From Favolaschia claudopus (Eukaryota; Basidiomycota; Agaricomycetes; Agaricales; Mycenaceae), in contig JAWWNJ010000022.1 in NCBI GenBank assembly GCA_037176885.1, positions 310,001-374,000 of the forward strand: a stretch of DNA of 64,000 bases. Reading direction: 5' to 3'. The notes under the pieces are model-generated. The model saw only the letters and a list, made by a program, of their open reading frames with translations, had not been told where the DNA came from and made no database searches. The translations under genes were made by a program, and so were the position numbers. Below, piece after piece: positions 43,225-54,763 of the stretch. Each line of letters opens with the position of its first letter. Position 1 is the first letter of the stretch.

Positions 43225-46200
43225 TCAAGCTAGCGACTCTTCCACGAGGGATGCGACGAGTTGTCCGTATCTCGGGACCTCAGGTACAGGGCCATCCTCA
43301 TCCTCATACTCATCCTCTGAAGTAAGATCATCTATCCCCGCCTCTTCTGCGATATCTTTGACATTCTCCCGCCCCATTTCAATGAACCGAGGCACATCCC
43401 GCCAATTCGCCTCAAAGCGAGCTCGTAGGTCGATCTGAATGCGGGACTGACGCCGCGCATAGGCGAGGAATCCCTCAGCCACAGCAGGGCCGTCGGCTGA
43501 CGAGAAATTGCGTTGTGCGAGCAGTGAAATCCACCATTCCCCCTTCCACCTGAGGAACTCCAGCACACGACGCATCTCCTCCTCAAGTAAATCGACTTCC
43601 TCAGTCCACCGCCACGCCCTTGCCCGCGTCTTAGCCCACTCGATCCGTAACGCCTCCGTCATACCACCCTGCGATTGCTCATCCTCTGACAACTGCGAAA
43701 GCCAAATCCAGGAGGCTGGACGTGCTGCAGCCTCCTGTTCTCGTCTCACCCCTGGATCCTCGTCAACTGCCGACCCTGTCTTCCGACGTTTCTTGGACTT
43801 GTGCAGTGGATCGCTGAAAGTGGCGCGAGGGCGGGGGCGAACATCGTCGGGGGTGAGAACGCGAAGCGTTCGCGTCCATTCGGTCTCCTTAAGAATTCGA
43901 CCGAGGAGCACAATGCTCTGGTACGCGACTCGGTACTGCGCAGATGTCCGGCGAATTTGCTCGTCGAGGCTCTCGATCGTCGTCTTTGCACGAGTATTAG
44001 CTGCCACTCCACGCCGATGCAGATCCTTGAACTGATATTTTGCGGTGCGGACGAGGAGAAGCCGGCGCAACTCCTCCAGTGCGGCGTGCGCTTGGCCAAC
44101 GCGCAGCTCAAACTCGCAGCGAGCATGACTTGGCTTCACTGAAATCTGCGGCTGGGCAGCGAGCATCGACGGCAGCCAGAGCTTGATGGTGGGAACAGGA
44201 AGTGCGGGAGTCGACTGCGGCCGATCCGCCTCGGTGCGAGCAACATCGTCCGCTTCTCGAAGCGACGCGACGGTGGGAGTGAAGGATTCACGTATCTTCA
44301 GAAACTGGGTGATCTTCCTCCCCAGCTTATTGGACCGTTCAAGAAGCCCGGTCTTCTGGCCGTCGGTGGCGTGCGTTTTGAGAAGGGTTGCATCGAAAGC
44401 GAGCTGACGCTGTTGCTCCTCAAGATTCATCCCCATCACGATCATCTCATGAGCATGAAGATCCCCTCGAACATCGTCCGCATCCTGATCCTCCGCCGCC
44501 GCCGCCGCCAGGCGCCCGCGAATCGCCTGCATTCCTTCGTGCTTCTCAGTAAGCTTGAATGGGTTGGGATTCGCAGCGTCAAGCTCCCATGCTTCCATTG
44601 CTGCCCGCCACTTATCCACCTCATCCGCAGGAAGCCCCCGCTCCGCCTCCCACAACTCCAAACGATGCGACGTCATATTGGGGACGGCTTTCTGAATCTT
44701 CTCAAGCAGCGACTTGCCGAGCCCAATGGTCTTCTTGTGATTGACATCGTTGAATTGGTCGTCGAGCGCGTCGCGACGGGCACCCGGTCCCATTTCCTTG
44801 GTGCTGGGAGCGAGGCTGTTGATATTGGCCCATCCGCGCTCTGGTGCCTCTCCGTCGGTCTGACCAACGAAGGGGGTGAGATTGAAAGAGAAGAGGATAT
44901 TGCAGTCCTCGATGTGGGCGGGGAGGTGGAATTTAGGGATGAGCCAGACGTAGTAGCGCTTCAGGCCGCGCTGGCGAAGCTCAGGCTTGTATTGAAGGAG
45001 GCGAAGCCATATATTTTTGTGCCATTGACATACAATGTCGTAGGAAATGAATAGCTGGACAATATCGTCGTAGTTTTGGAGGCTCTGCCACAGCATGAAG
45101 TCCATATTGATATACCTACGATTCGTTAGTCGGATCAAAATCTCTCTTAAAGTTTCGACACATACTTTTCCCCCTTCTGAAGATCTCCCACTCCCTTCGG
45201 CCGCTTCATATTGTGGCGCGCGCAGTCGACGGTACCTATCCCCGAGGCCGCCATCCCGTATGATTCCCTGTTCGGCTCGTTGACAGCATCATGCGCGACA
45301 CAGGTACTTTTCTGTGCAAATTAGGTCAGTAAATGAAGAGTTGTTAATGTCAGAATGTCACCTCCTGCTCAAGACCCCAGTGCGCCTCCAAATGCTGCAT
45401 GTATTCTTCTACTCGTGCAAAAAAAGCAATACCGTCGCCGAGAGACGGATCTTTGGCTTCGGATGATACATCGTTTCGCCGCATTTGGAAGTTCGCATCG
45501 AGGGCGAGATACAGCGCATAGATAAAGTGCTTCTCTCGCGGAACGTTGCGCCAAGATCCATCCCGGGGCAAATTCTTCCCCGGCTGCGGGCACGCTGGGC
45601 ACAGCAGCGCACACTCCCCCGCCTGCGTACCAGCGATTCCACCCGCAGCATGCCCGCGGCCAGCGCGCTTAAGCATCTGCAGATTGCGCCACTGCCGCGT
45701 CATGCGCCGAAACTCGTGATAACGACTCTGCGAGGGAATCGTGAGTTCTTGACGATAAATGAATAGGCTGCAGTAAAACTCACCCGAGGCTGGAATACGC
45801 CACTGTTATTTGTCTGACGGGCGAGTTTGTTGTAGAAGTGGAGGGCTGAACATTTTGCTTCGAGGGTGACGAGGTGGTAATCACGCAAAACTCTAAAGGT
45901 GGCGGCAGTAGCGGGATTTGTCGTCGTTGCAGGGTATAGTCGGGCGCGCAGGAGCTGTACGTCGTGATCTTCGGCCAAGGAGCAGCTGCAAAAGTCTACT
46001 TTGACTTCGTGGATACCGTTGGAGTCGACAACGCAGAAATCGTTGCGAGGGGACTTGGGATGTATGCGTTCTTCGCCTCTCTGCAATGCCGCCGCCGCCT
46101 CGTCCGCCTCCGAGGCTTTCTTTGCCAGCGTGCCTGGACATACCCCATTCCTCCCATGACCCAGCTGTATTCTCAATCCCAGAGACTTCAATGTCACCGA

Positions 46201-46911
46201 CTCAAAGAACTCGTCATCGTTCCACATCTAGTATTTATCCGTCAATGATCATTCAAATCTAGAAGAAAATATCATTACCTCAATGCGATGAAACGGATTC
46301 TCTTTGTGTGTGAAGACGATGCATTCTTTGCACGACAAAGCGTCCGTGAAACAGTCCTTGCAACGAAAGACCGCCTCGACGGCCGCTCTATCACAATTCA
46401 CGCATTTTGTTTGGTCTCGATAGTCGCCGCGGCCCTCAAGACGTAGTAGCTCGTCGAGAAAGCGTGCACGTCGATTCACCCATTGCGCCATGGGATTATC
46501 CTACAAGATATCAGTACAGGACCTATACGAAGAACACTGAACATCTACCGACTCGCGCTCGTTCCGCCGGGGAAGATCAAGAGGATGTCCCTCATCAAAT
46601 GCGAATGAATCTTCGCCAGAGAATGGGAATGCAGAGTGGGGTATCGCATCCAAATTTTCAGCGACCTCGGGAGTTGGGAATTCGTAGTCGTCGGGAATGA
46701 GAAGGTCGCGTTCGGCAGGTCGTCGTTTGGTAGGAGAAGCAGGGACAGTGAGCCGGGATGTCGCTATCACCGTCCGACCCTGCGCATCAGTACGGATAGC
46801 ACGATGGAAGATCCCCTCTTCCTGACTGCGTGCAATGGATGGCTCTTCTTCATCCTCGCTGTCGGAAGCGACTGTAAATTGCAAGCTGCCGATTTTTTTG
46901 CGTTTCGACAT
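43225..46911 (-). CDS. KDZ-family transposase with N-terminal CxC cysteine cluster
   Basis: Six exons (46911-46549, 46500-46279, 46227-45784, 45727-45362, 45311-45166, 45115-43225) give 1,143 aa without a frame break. A Lys-rich start (MSKRKKIGSLQF) and acidic linker lead to a Cys cluster at about 154-185 (KCVNCDRAAVEAVFRCKDC, then CKECI), the CxC2-type domain. GIGTVDCARHNMKRPKGVGDL (about 489-509), YINMDFMLWQSL, ISYDIVCQWHKN, PKFHLPAHIEDCN and GQTDGEAPERGWANINSL followed by TKEMGPGARRDALDDQF are the family's conserved RNase H-fold blocks. The C-terminal 450 residues are helical and end in an acidic tail. It would cut and join the element's ends in the nucleus. Complete reading frame suggests recent activity. 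Confidence 0.93.
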
Positions 46912-47062
46912 TTCTTTCGTTGACCAAGAGATCGAGTTGAGGAAGAGGTGAGTGGTGTGTATCAGGCGGGAAGTGGATGATGGGGAGAGTGGGGAGAGAA
47001 AGCGATGATTTGCATGAAAACTATACAAAACTGATATGCGGCATACGAACCGAGAGATGATA

Positions 47063-47692
47063 TCAGTTGTTGCTGCTGGCGCCCCACCCCCTCTCCGAAT
47101 CATCACCCCACGCCGGTGCACCCCACCCAGCCAAATTCGAAGTGGGACTACCCCAGGCAGGTCCATCATCATCGTCCCAGCCCACCCAGGACGTATTGCC
47201 CGAAGTCCATGGCCATCCTGTTCCAATGCTGCCCCACCCAGAACCCCCTGTCCCCCCTGTGGATGACACGCTCCCTGCGGAGAGAGCAGCCCAAGCTGAC
47301 GCATCATTGGCAGCGTCGGCTATGGACCTCTAGTATTATATAAAATGATAGGAATGGAAGAGTGCACACGTACCTTGTGAGACCCCGGCAGGCAGACTCC
47401 GACGCAGTCGCGGGGGACCAGGAGCACGGCGACCAAGGCGGTGGTAGCTACGCCGCTCCTCCGCCGGCGGAGTGGAGGCGGGAGAGTCGACGCGACAAGT
47501 ACGAAGAGATCCTAGGTTATATAAGCACATTGTGATGAATAGAAAATTGGCATCGACAAGAGCCACAGAGTACTTACTGCGATGAGGGGGCATGGACGCA
47601 AGAGCAGAAAGGGCAGCGATAGCCCTAAGCCAAGAAATTGCGGATAAACCTTCCGCCGCATGGTGTATCATGCGGTGGGAGCTATGTGACAT
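47063..47692 (-). CDS. Small Trp/Gly-repeat (GW/WG) protein, transposon cargo
   Basis: Three exons (47692-47578, 47511-47374, 47274-47063) give 154 aa. The first half is basic, Arg-rich (EERRSYHRLGRRAPGPPRLR). The second half is Gly/Ser-rich with eight or more Trp, nearly all next to Gly (SGWGSIGTGWPWTSG, SWVGWDDDDGPAWG, LAGWGAPAWGDDSERGWG). GW/WG repeats of this type can bind Argonaute proteins ('AGO hooks') in plants and fungi. The link to RNA silencing is inference from composition. The last intron acceptor was picked to keep the frame; a donor-site alternative two residues upstream exists. It lies just upstream of the transposase gene on the same strand. Confidence 0.55.
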
Positions 47693-48051
47693 ATCGATCC
47701 GAGCCAGCGGTGTCGGTGTCAAGCGGAGAAGAGAGCCGAAACCAAGTAGAAGGTGTTAATGAGCCGCAAGGCAGCGCATTGAACAAGAAGTAACCAAGTA
47801 GTGTCCTCGACGACTTGCATCGAGGAGGAGTGAGAGAACGAAGGTAACACAGTCACACTATGTGACAATCAGATCAATTTCCTTTTTAGAAAGTACTCCC
47901 TGTGCGCAAACTATTTGGCTCGCATTACTTATTGTCTGGCTTCCTGGAAAACCTGAGTTTGTAGATAACTTTCTATTGATCTTGAGCACACCCTGAGCAA
48001 ATATTGAGGTAAAGAAACAGCGTGAACGAACACTTATAGCAAAATACATTC
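47693..48051. other. Gap between cargo genes, no gene seen
   Basis: Likely promoter of the GW-rich gene and 3' end of the F-box-like gene. No other feature is recognised. Confidence 0.4.
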
Positions 48052-49208
48052 TTAGTATCGTAAATTTTTGATATAACGGGCGGCGGCGGGCTCGAGCGGT
48101 AAACATATGAACTCGGAAGCATGCGACATATCAGTCCAGTAGAGTATAGAGTCTGTTGTACCTATGACCAGAACATCAAGATCAAGTTGCGAGTTGGCGA
48201 CGAATTTGTGACGGATCAAACGCGCCTGCGAGACGCTGTATGTGCACGCAATTACCAGGTGGCGTATTGTAGACATCTGGTCAACGATGGCGACCATGGA
48301 ATCAATGGAATCGTCGAAATCATCCTGTGAATATATATTTTTAGGACGGCGGAAGAACAACGATTAATGTAGAAATCGAAAACTTACAGCTGCGACCGAC
48401 GCTGAGCCCCACGATTTATCTTGGTAGATAACCAGTCGTCGAATGTCAGGTAGAAGAACATTCAAGTCCTGGTACCTCAACAGCCGCTGCGACCAACTGA
48501 GAAATTTGGAGCTCCAAAGAGAGAACAGGAGCAAGCGACGATGCCAAAAACTTGAGAGAAATGATCGGCTGCCGCACTTGGTCGCCGTCGGAATACTGAA
48601 ACTCTACGTGTTTCACAGGGCGGGAAGGGACGATGACAATGAGATCTTCGGGCGGCGCAGTGATGTCGGTGAGATGGGGGAGAAATGCAGGCAGGTTGAT
48701 GGCGACTAGATTGAGGTCGCCAAAGAACACCGACGTAATGTGCGGCTGCAAGAGCAAGAAATCGATTGCATCATCGCAAATCGTGGGCCAGTATAATAGG
48801 TCCTCCAGTTGCCCCGGGATTTTCTTCAGAAGGTGAGCAAATCCCAGCCGAATGTAGTGGATATGGAGGGCGCGTAGGTTGACCAGCGAGCTGAAAGCTG
48901 CCTGCAAGTCGTTGTTGTCGCCTTCGTATGCGATCCCCGCAAGAGTGAGCTTCTTCACCTAGATGAAAGTCTCAATCAAAGTCAAACCAATACAGCAGAG
49001 GACGTACTAAAGCTCCGAGCTCCTGCCTTTTTTGCAGCGTAGAGAAAAACTTGTGAGTCTGATCTCCCTCGACTTGCACAACTCGATACAATTCGGCACG
49101 GGCGATGTGAGCGAAACGACGCGAGACTAGAATTGCCGCTGCTTGGATGTTGGGATTCACAAGCCGTAGGATTTCGCAGAGACAAGAGTTGGGGAGTTGG
49201 GGTAGCAT
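48052..49208 (-). pseudogene. F-box/LRR-like gene with one frameshift, transposon cargo
   Basis: Exon 1 (49208-49008) starts MLPQLPNSCLCEILRLVNP, an F-box-like opening with VSRRFAHIARAELYRVVQV. Exon 2 (from 48958) carries Leu-rich segments (LRALHIHYIRLGFAHLL, LEDLLYWPTICDDAID, LTDITAPPEDLIVIV). Near 48475 homology-like sequence (YQDLNVLLPDIRRLVIYQD) continues in another frame with one extra base, to a donor at 48387. The last exon (48324-48052) encodes DDFDDSIDSMVAIVDQM through IKNLRY. If the extra base is real the protein is truncated after about 235 residues. A sequencing error or an unusual splice is the alternative. Confidence 0.65.
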
Positions 49209-49602
49209 GGAATGAAGGAAATCACGAACACCATTATCAGTGCGCACAGAAAGTGAGTGGGAAAGCAAGAAAGCGGGTGGGAAAGTCTATGACGGCACGG
49301 CAAATCATAATTGATTGATCAACTACAACTCGGACTCAATCCAAATGAAACGCCCAGTTCACCTCATCGAAAAGCTCCGGGTCTGCCTCGCCTCGAGACA
49401 CCGCATCAAGCGCCATCCGGCAGCAAACCTCATATGAAACAACAAGATCTATCGTGTTTCTTCGCTCTCTCAACTGCCGGATCATCCTTGACCATCTACG
49501 AATCTCCTTCTGGGCCTTGCGACTGGCGGAATACGAAAGAGAGGCAACGCGCCTGTAAATTGAAACTGGTCACCAAAATTCTAAGCGGATGAAATGAGAA
49601 GC
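49209..49602. other. Gap inside the element, no gene seen
   Basis: No feature supported. It separates the F-box-like gene from the minus-strand KDZ-like remnant. Confidence 0.4.
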
Positions 49603-50360
49603 TTACCTGTCGCGCGAACGACTACGAATCATCCCTTTCAACATACGGATGTGCAAATCAATGGTGTGTTGCGCTTGAGTGCCGCGTGCCAGCTGGGCGC
49701 GAGCAAGGCTTCGGAGTTCCTCATGAGAAGATTCAAAATCATCCATGGGACCAAACTTACAGCATCTCAGTTGAGGGTTGTCGCTCGCCGGTTGCAAAAT
49801 TGGGCTCCATTCAGTTAATTCTGGAAGATTCTTGAGCAGCTGCTTTGCACGACGCGAATCTGTGAGTTTTAAATGTTTTTGGACGTCCCATTGTTCCTGT
49901 ATCCCCGATTGAAACTTACTTACGATATTCTTCCGTGCTTCGGGATCGTCTCGCCGCCACGCAGACAACGAGCTTCTGTTCTGCTGTGCTAATATCCCTC
50001 TGATCCGGTGGATGTTCAGCATCCGGACTTCTTTTTCCCCGACGCTTTGACGTTTGACATGTAAGAATCTATTCCAGGTTATTTCCAAATTATTTCGCTA
50101 ATTTTTTGTAATTTCCCCTCTTCAGCCGTTTGTCTTCCTTCCTGGCTGCCAACAATTCGCGGCGCCGTTCTGCCCTATTCTTCGTGTTCTTCCTTGACAA
50201 GTAATCCCCGACCTCCAAGGCATCCCTCCGCTCACCCGGCCCCATCCCCATCTCCTTAGTAAGTGGCGTGATTGATGCCCCAGCCGCCCATGCGGCTTCA
50301 ATTCGTTCAGCGTTCATAGTGGTAACCGGGTAAGGGTAAGTGTATCTATGCCCCAACGGA
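49603..50360 (-). pseudogene. Second KDZ-transposase-like remnant
   Basis: A segment reading from about 50317 (NAERIEAAWAAGASITPLTKEMG, then MGPGERRDALE) parallels the transposase block PERGWANINSLAPSTKEMGPGARRDALDD of the intact gene. It is followed by a basic helix (KNRAERRRELLAARKED) and then, after a stop, by about 160 codons (49603-50088) of Arg-rich helical sequence. The rest of the transposase core is missing upstream. It may be a fossil of an older KDZ element, or a captured C-terminal domain. Confidence 0.4.
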
Positions 50361-50546
50361 GATTCGTGAATTTATTTCCATCAGACCAGAGGAAAAGAAC
50401 CGACCTTTCTATTGCTTTGAAATTCCCCATGATCTACAGGGAGCCGGTTGTAGCGTTGGTGCGATGGGGATTACAGTTCCCTTTATACCTTACGCGTCCT
50501 CTTATCGTCCAGTCAAATTAGATCATTGTTGAATAGAATTTCCTCG

Positions 50547-51453
50547 CTAATTACCGACTATTCTGTACCCATCCGCATCCCCAATGAGCATTCCAGACTC
50601 CTCATAGCCAATTAACGCCAAAAGAAGCTGCTCCCTTGAACGGAACAAAGTGTATCAATCAATGACATGGAATGAAGAAAAAAACCGAAGCGAGTACATA
50701 CCCCTCTTGCACGTAAACGTACCCAGGCGGCGCGGGACCAATCTCCCGCTTCTCTAGCTGACGGGTTTCGGCTCCCACCTCCAAAATCTCGGCCGCCACT
50801 GGAATCATCGCGCCCTCGGCCCTCGCCCGATCTTGTTCTGCTAGTGCCCTCTCTTTCATCTCCCTTCCTTGCTTCTCTGAAAGGCTGGCCATCTCCTCTC
50901 CAAACAGCGCAGCAAGTCGGTCTCGAAACGAAGCCCCATGTGGAATATGTGGAAGCGCGTGTTGGAGGGGTTGTCCGAGATTGCCGGATGAATTTTTGCC
51001 GGGTGAAGTGTTGCCGCGTGAGTTAAGATCGACGGGTTGGGATCGTTGTCGGGCAAGACTGCGCTCGAGATTCTCGCGAGCGATGCTGATGAGGGTTGGC
51101 TTGGGCTTCAAGGGTCGAAGCCGCATTCCACCATAGAATTCTGCAAAATAGAGCAATGTTAGAGAAGAAGGAGAATAGATTGCAAACGACATACCCATGA
51201 CCTCTCGGCGCTTTTGTCTCGCTAGTGCAGGTCCTTGCAAAGGCGGCTCGACCGCCTCTCGTGCCAGACGTTCCCGGGTAAGTCGTTCTACCCTGAATGA
51301 GCATAATATGTAGAATGAGAACCAGCACATACCGGCCTTGGCCTGGCGGCGCTTTCGAGTCAGCCGTTGTGGACCTAATGTTGGGCAGATGCCGGCCAAG
51401 AGACGGTCGTGGACTATCGCACGCTGTGCTGGGTCGCTCATGTCGTATGCCAT
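50547..51453 (-). CDS. Hypothetical protein, 261 aa, transposon cargo
   Basis: Three exons (51453-51195, 51140-50702, 50634-50547) sum to 262 codons. The N-terminus MAYDMSDPAQRAIVHDRLLAG is followed by basic helices (RLTRKRRQAKA, VERLTRERLAREAVEPPLQG). A Gly/Ser/Asn-rich linker leads to a coiled-coil-like segment (SLSEKQGREMKERALAEQDR). The C-terminus ends LIGYEESGMLIGDADGYRIVGN. A short stretch at about residues 40-54 (GMCWFSFYILCSFR) looks intron-like, but its removal breaks the frame, so it is kept in the model. No family is recognised. The basic N-terminus would suit nucleic-acid binding, but that is speculation. Confidence 0.5.
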
Positions 51454-53605
51454 GGAAGAGGAGGACAAGAGAGAGAAGAAATCAGACCGATCAGATTTTG
51501 GAAAGCGGCCAAATGGGGGCAAGCTGTTACCCGAACACTGTTTATCGACAGCAAAACGACGAGCACAATAAAGTAAGGGGGAGAGAGAGAGAGATTTCGA
51601 GGTCGTAAGTAGAAAATGTCGCACGTAGAACTGAGTGAAAGCAGGCCAGAGAGTATAACAGTCCAGAAGGCAGATTGGATCACCGGAGCAAGATACGTAG
51701 ATAATAGCCATTTCGCAGGGAGAATAGAGGCTGTAGCATGAGCCAGAGAAGATCCAAAGCCTCGTCTTGCTGTGCGGTTGTCACTCAAAGTCCGATGGTA
51801 AACTCAGAGCAAGATGGATGTGGACGAAAGCAAGAGAAGTTACGTGGGAATGCTGGGCAATCGCTGGTTGTCAGTTCGGCCGAAGGCCCGAAGTTGAACA
51901 GGAACACGACTCTTTTAGTTTTCTCCCGCAACGACGACTCCTCCGGCTTCAATTTTACCTCCGTTGGACTCCCAGACGTACTCCAATAGGTTCTATGTCA
52001 AAATTCTACTCATTAACTTACTTGGACACAAAGGCTCTCCAGCACATGTTCAATCGCAAAAAATCAACCCGCTTCGGCGCTTCCCTACTTGCTACTTGCC
52101 CCATACAAAGTTCCGCTGAGCACAGGAGTCATTCAACAAGCTCGATATTGTTGCGTGGCTTCTATGAGAACATCCTCCAAAAATCCTTGCTTACCAGCGA
52201 TCAAGGGAAGGAACACATATTGTTAACAATACTCTCGCAACAAGTATGCAACTCTGTTGGTGCATTGACTCACCTCCCCTCATTGTGGATTGGACGTTTT
52301 GCAATCCAAACGTCTCATAAGATCGCCAGAATTCGAAATGTTTGACCTGTATTGTCCCCGTGAAGACAATTTGCGACGAGTTGCAAATTTTGGTTCACCA
52401 CTCAAAACCTCATTATTCCAAACTCATCGCGGTTCTAGATGCACTTGGGATTACTGTCATCCAGAAACCAGAAGGAACTGACTATGCAAGACATATATCT
52501 CACTCACAGATCGAAACTTGGATGGACGGAAAGATTTATGCCTCGAGGAGTCAAGCTCTTGGGACGAAAACTTCGGTGTTCAGCTGGGATAGGTCAAATT
52601 TCAAGATTTGGTCCAAGACCTTGGATATTGAGGTATGCTACACCGAGTGGCGATTAGAAATTCTGTATGTGGTTACCGCGGGGATACTGTGTGTCTATGA
52701 ACCAGGAGATAGTTACCGAGACACGACCAAATAAAAACATTGGTTTTAATTCTCACCTGTCTGTATTTCGGGTGACTTATTACTAGACCCAAACGTGTAT
52801 CGTCTGTATTGGAGCGTATAGGAGCGTTAGTTGATGGTACTAGAGGCAGTATTCGTCTGGATTTCGTACTGTTTACACCGGAGGTTTCACACTGTATTCT
52901 GTGGCTCACTGATGTTGTAATGATGCCAATATCGAGATTCGGGAAGATAATACTCACTGTACCTTAGGCCGGATAATCCGATGGAGTAGAATCCGCATAT
53001 TACTAGGTTAACGAGGTCGCGTTCGGAAGGTGATTAGTCCGTATTAGGAAATTGACGCGTGTTGTCACAAGTGTGACATTGCCGCCGTTCTAGCTTCGCT
53101 TCCACCTTCATCGACCTGCTTCAGATATCGAGCCGCTATAGCCACTGGACTACTTGGATGCGTGTATTACATGCAACTCGCACATCAAACTCGCGGAATA
53201 TGGGTCGGAGCAGCGTATAAGTGGGAAATACACAGTTCCTGTGAGCAAACTGTCACTGTACTTACGCTAACACAAGTTTGACTGAGAGGTACGAGCGGAA
53301 TTCATGTTGCTAAACAAAGGTGAGTACCTTCGTATCTTGAAATAGTGTTCGGCTCGGAAAGTCAAGGTACTCTGGTCATACTGGAACCAAGTAATCGAAT
53401 TGGTTTGCAATAATTTTGGTCGCAGACCCCTCAAATGCAAGTACCAGCCGTCAAAACCTTAATGAGAGGTCGTTCATCGAAAGATTGTGTACGCCGCTCG
53501 TTCCAAAATCTACATTCTTCCAGTTTTTGCTGATTTTCGGTTGAATTTGGAGTCTGGCATAGCCACACCCACGACCTTCTTTCGCACCACGACATCAAGC
53601 TAACT
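51454..53605. other. Long gap inside the element, no supported gene
   Basis: Plus-strand frames at 51767-52345 and 52342-52734 contain protein-like stretches but no start, splice logic or family resemblance. They may be relics. The segment 52,740-53,600 shows nothing coding. A tRNA A-box-like sequence is noted around 53,080-53,175 on the minus strand but not called. Confidence 0.4.
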
Positions 53606-54625
53606 ATGACACACAGCAAAATTGGAAAAGGAAACGGAAGAGTCAAGGACCCAAGGTTCGACCGCTCCGTGTACCGTGGATTGATTCACTCAATTTGAGA
53701 TACTCACAGTGCTGCAGCAGAGTTGAGGCGGATTGCCTCAGCCAACTATTATCAGAAGAAGTATGTGTGTATTGTACTTAGCAAGTGCTTGATACTCAGA
53801 CCAGTTTCAGTGCAGACACAATTCGCGAGAAAAGGAGGATTCAGATGGCGGAGAAACGGTGCGAAAGGGAAGTGATGTGCGTGAACCAATTGACACGCTG
53901 TGAAGGGCCCGAATTAAAGCAAACCGTCGCAAATCCGACAAGCCTAAACTACTGAGAACAGCCACGTCGCGGGCTGTTTCTGCCCCTCCAAGGATCATCA
54001 CTTTCACGGAACGTACCGGACGCTTGGCGTCGCTGTCGCCTTCGCAACAGCCAATGAACCGCGTGGAGAACAAGGATGTTCCGAACAGGTGAGCTCTGAC
54101 CGCATCTCGGGAGCGATAGTGAAAATCAGCAGTCGATTTTGCGCCCACCAGAGATTCTTCTGCTGATGCTACTTCTGAATATAGGTCAGTGAGTCCAACG
54201 CAGGACAGGATGCGGAGCAGGGAGGAAGAGAACGAGCGGGGTGAACATAAAGAAGAAATCGGAATGCGGTAAGAAGTTGATAACCGACGGAATTGTTCTT
54301 CCGCTGACTCTCGCACAGCACAATCTCGGAGGTTGCGGAGGAATCCCCCGGAAGCGCTTCATCGGACGACCAAGATTGGCAACTGAGTCCCATTACGCAA
54401 GGTCAGGAACAACATGAGGAACAAATCGCCTCCTCCTCGTCACATTTGTACATATTCATCTCTTTACAATTTTCACCTCTGAAGAGAAGCTGTCGCAGAA
54501 TACGGCGACGATACTGGACTCCACCAATTGAGGACGATCCGTTACCTGGGCCCCAACCGCGGCTCCCGAGTTTCATTTCTTATCTGGAGGATCACATGTG
54601 TGGACAGCACGACGGACGGACTTAA
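53606..54625 (+). CDS. Hypothetical protein with basic helical region, transposon cargo
   Basis: Six exons (53606-53655, 53710-53760, 53805-53871, 53943-54088, 54185-54268, 54319-54625) give 234 aa. The N-terminus MTHSKIGKGNGRVKDPR leads into a basic helix: AAAELRRIASANYYQKN, then TIREKRRIQMAEKRCERE. After this come Ser/Pro-rich and acidic stretches (TISEVAEESPGSASSDDQD) and a C-terminal Arg-rich patch (LKRSCRRIRRRYW). The REKRRIQMAEKR-type helix recalls DNA-binding basic regions of transposon-associated fungal proteins, but no named family can be assigned. All introns are GT-AG; donors and acceptors were chosen where only one combination keeps the frame open. Confidence 0.55.
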
Positions 54626-54763
54626 ATAATGTTGGATTTTTGTTGTATTTTACTGAATTGATTTACTTTCATTCCAAATTTCACGGTTTCAACCAACAGA
54701 CGACGAACAGACGACGATCCATTGCAACAACTCTATATACAAACACAAAACGACGCAAAAGAA

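Noticed and set aside
52342..52734. 130-codon plus-strand frame inside the transposon
   Set aside because: Protein-like in parts but without consistent exon structure or family resemblance; left as a possible relic.
53075..53180. tRNA-like A-box (CCAGTGGCTATAGCGGC) on the minus strand
   Set aside because: No matching B-box (GTTCGAATCC) at the right distance and no cloverleaf could be drawn; it may be chance or a decayed tRNA-derived SINE.
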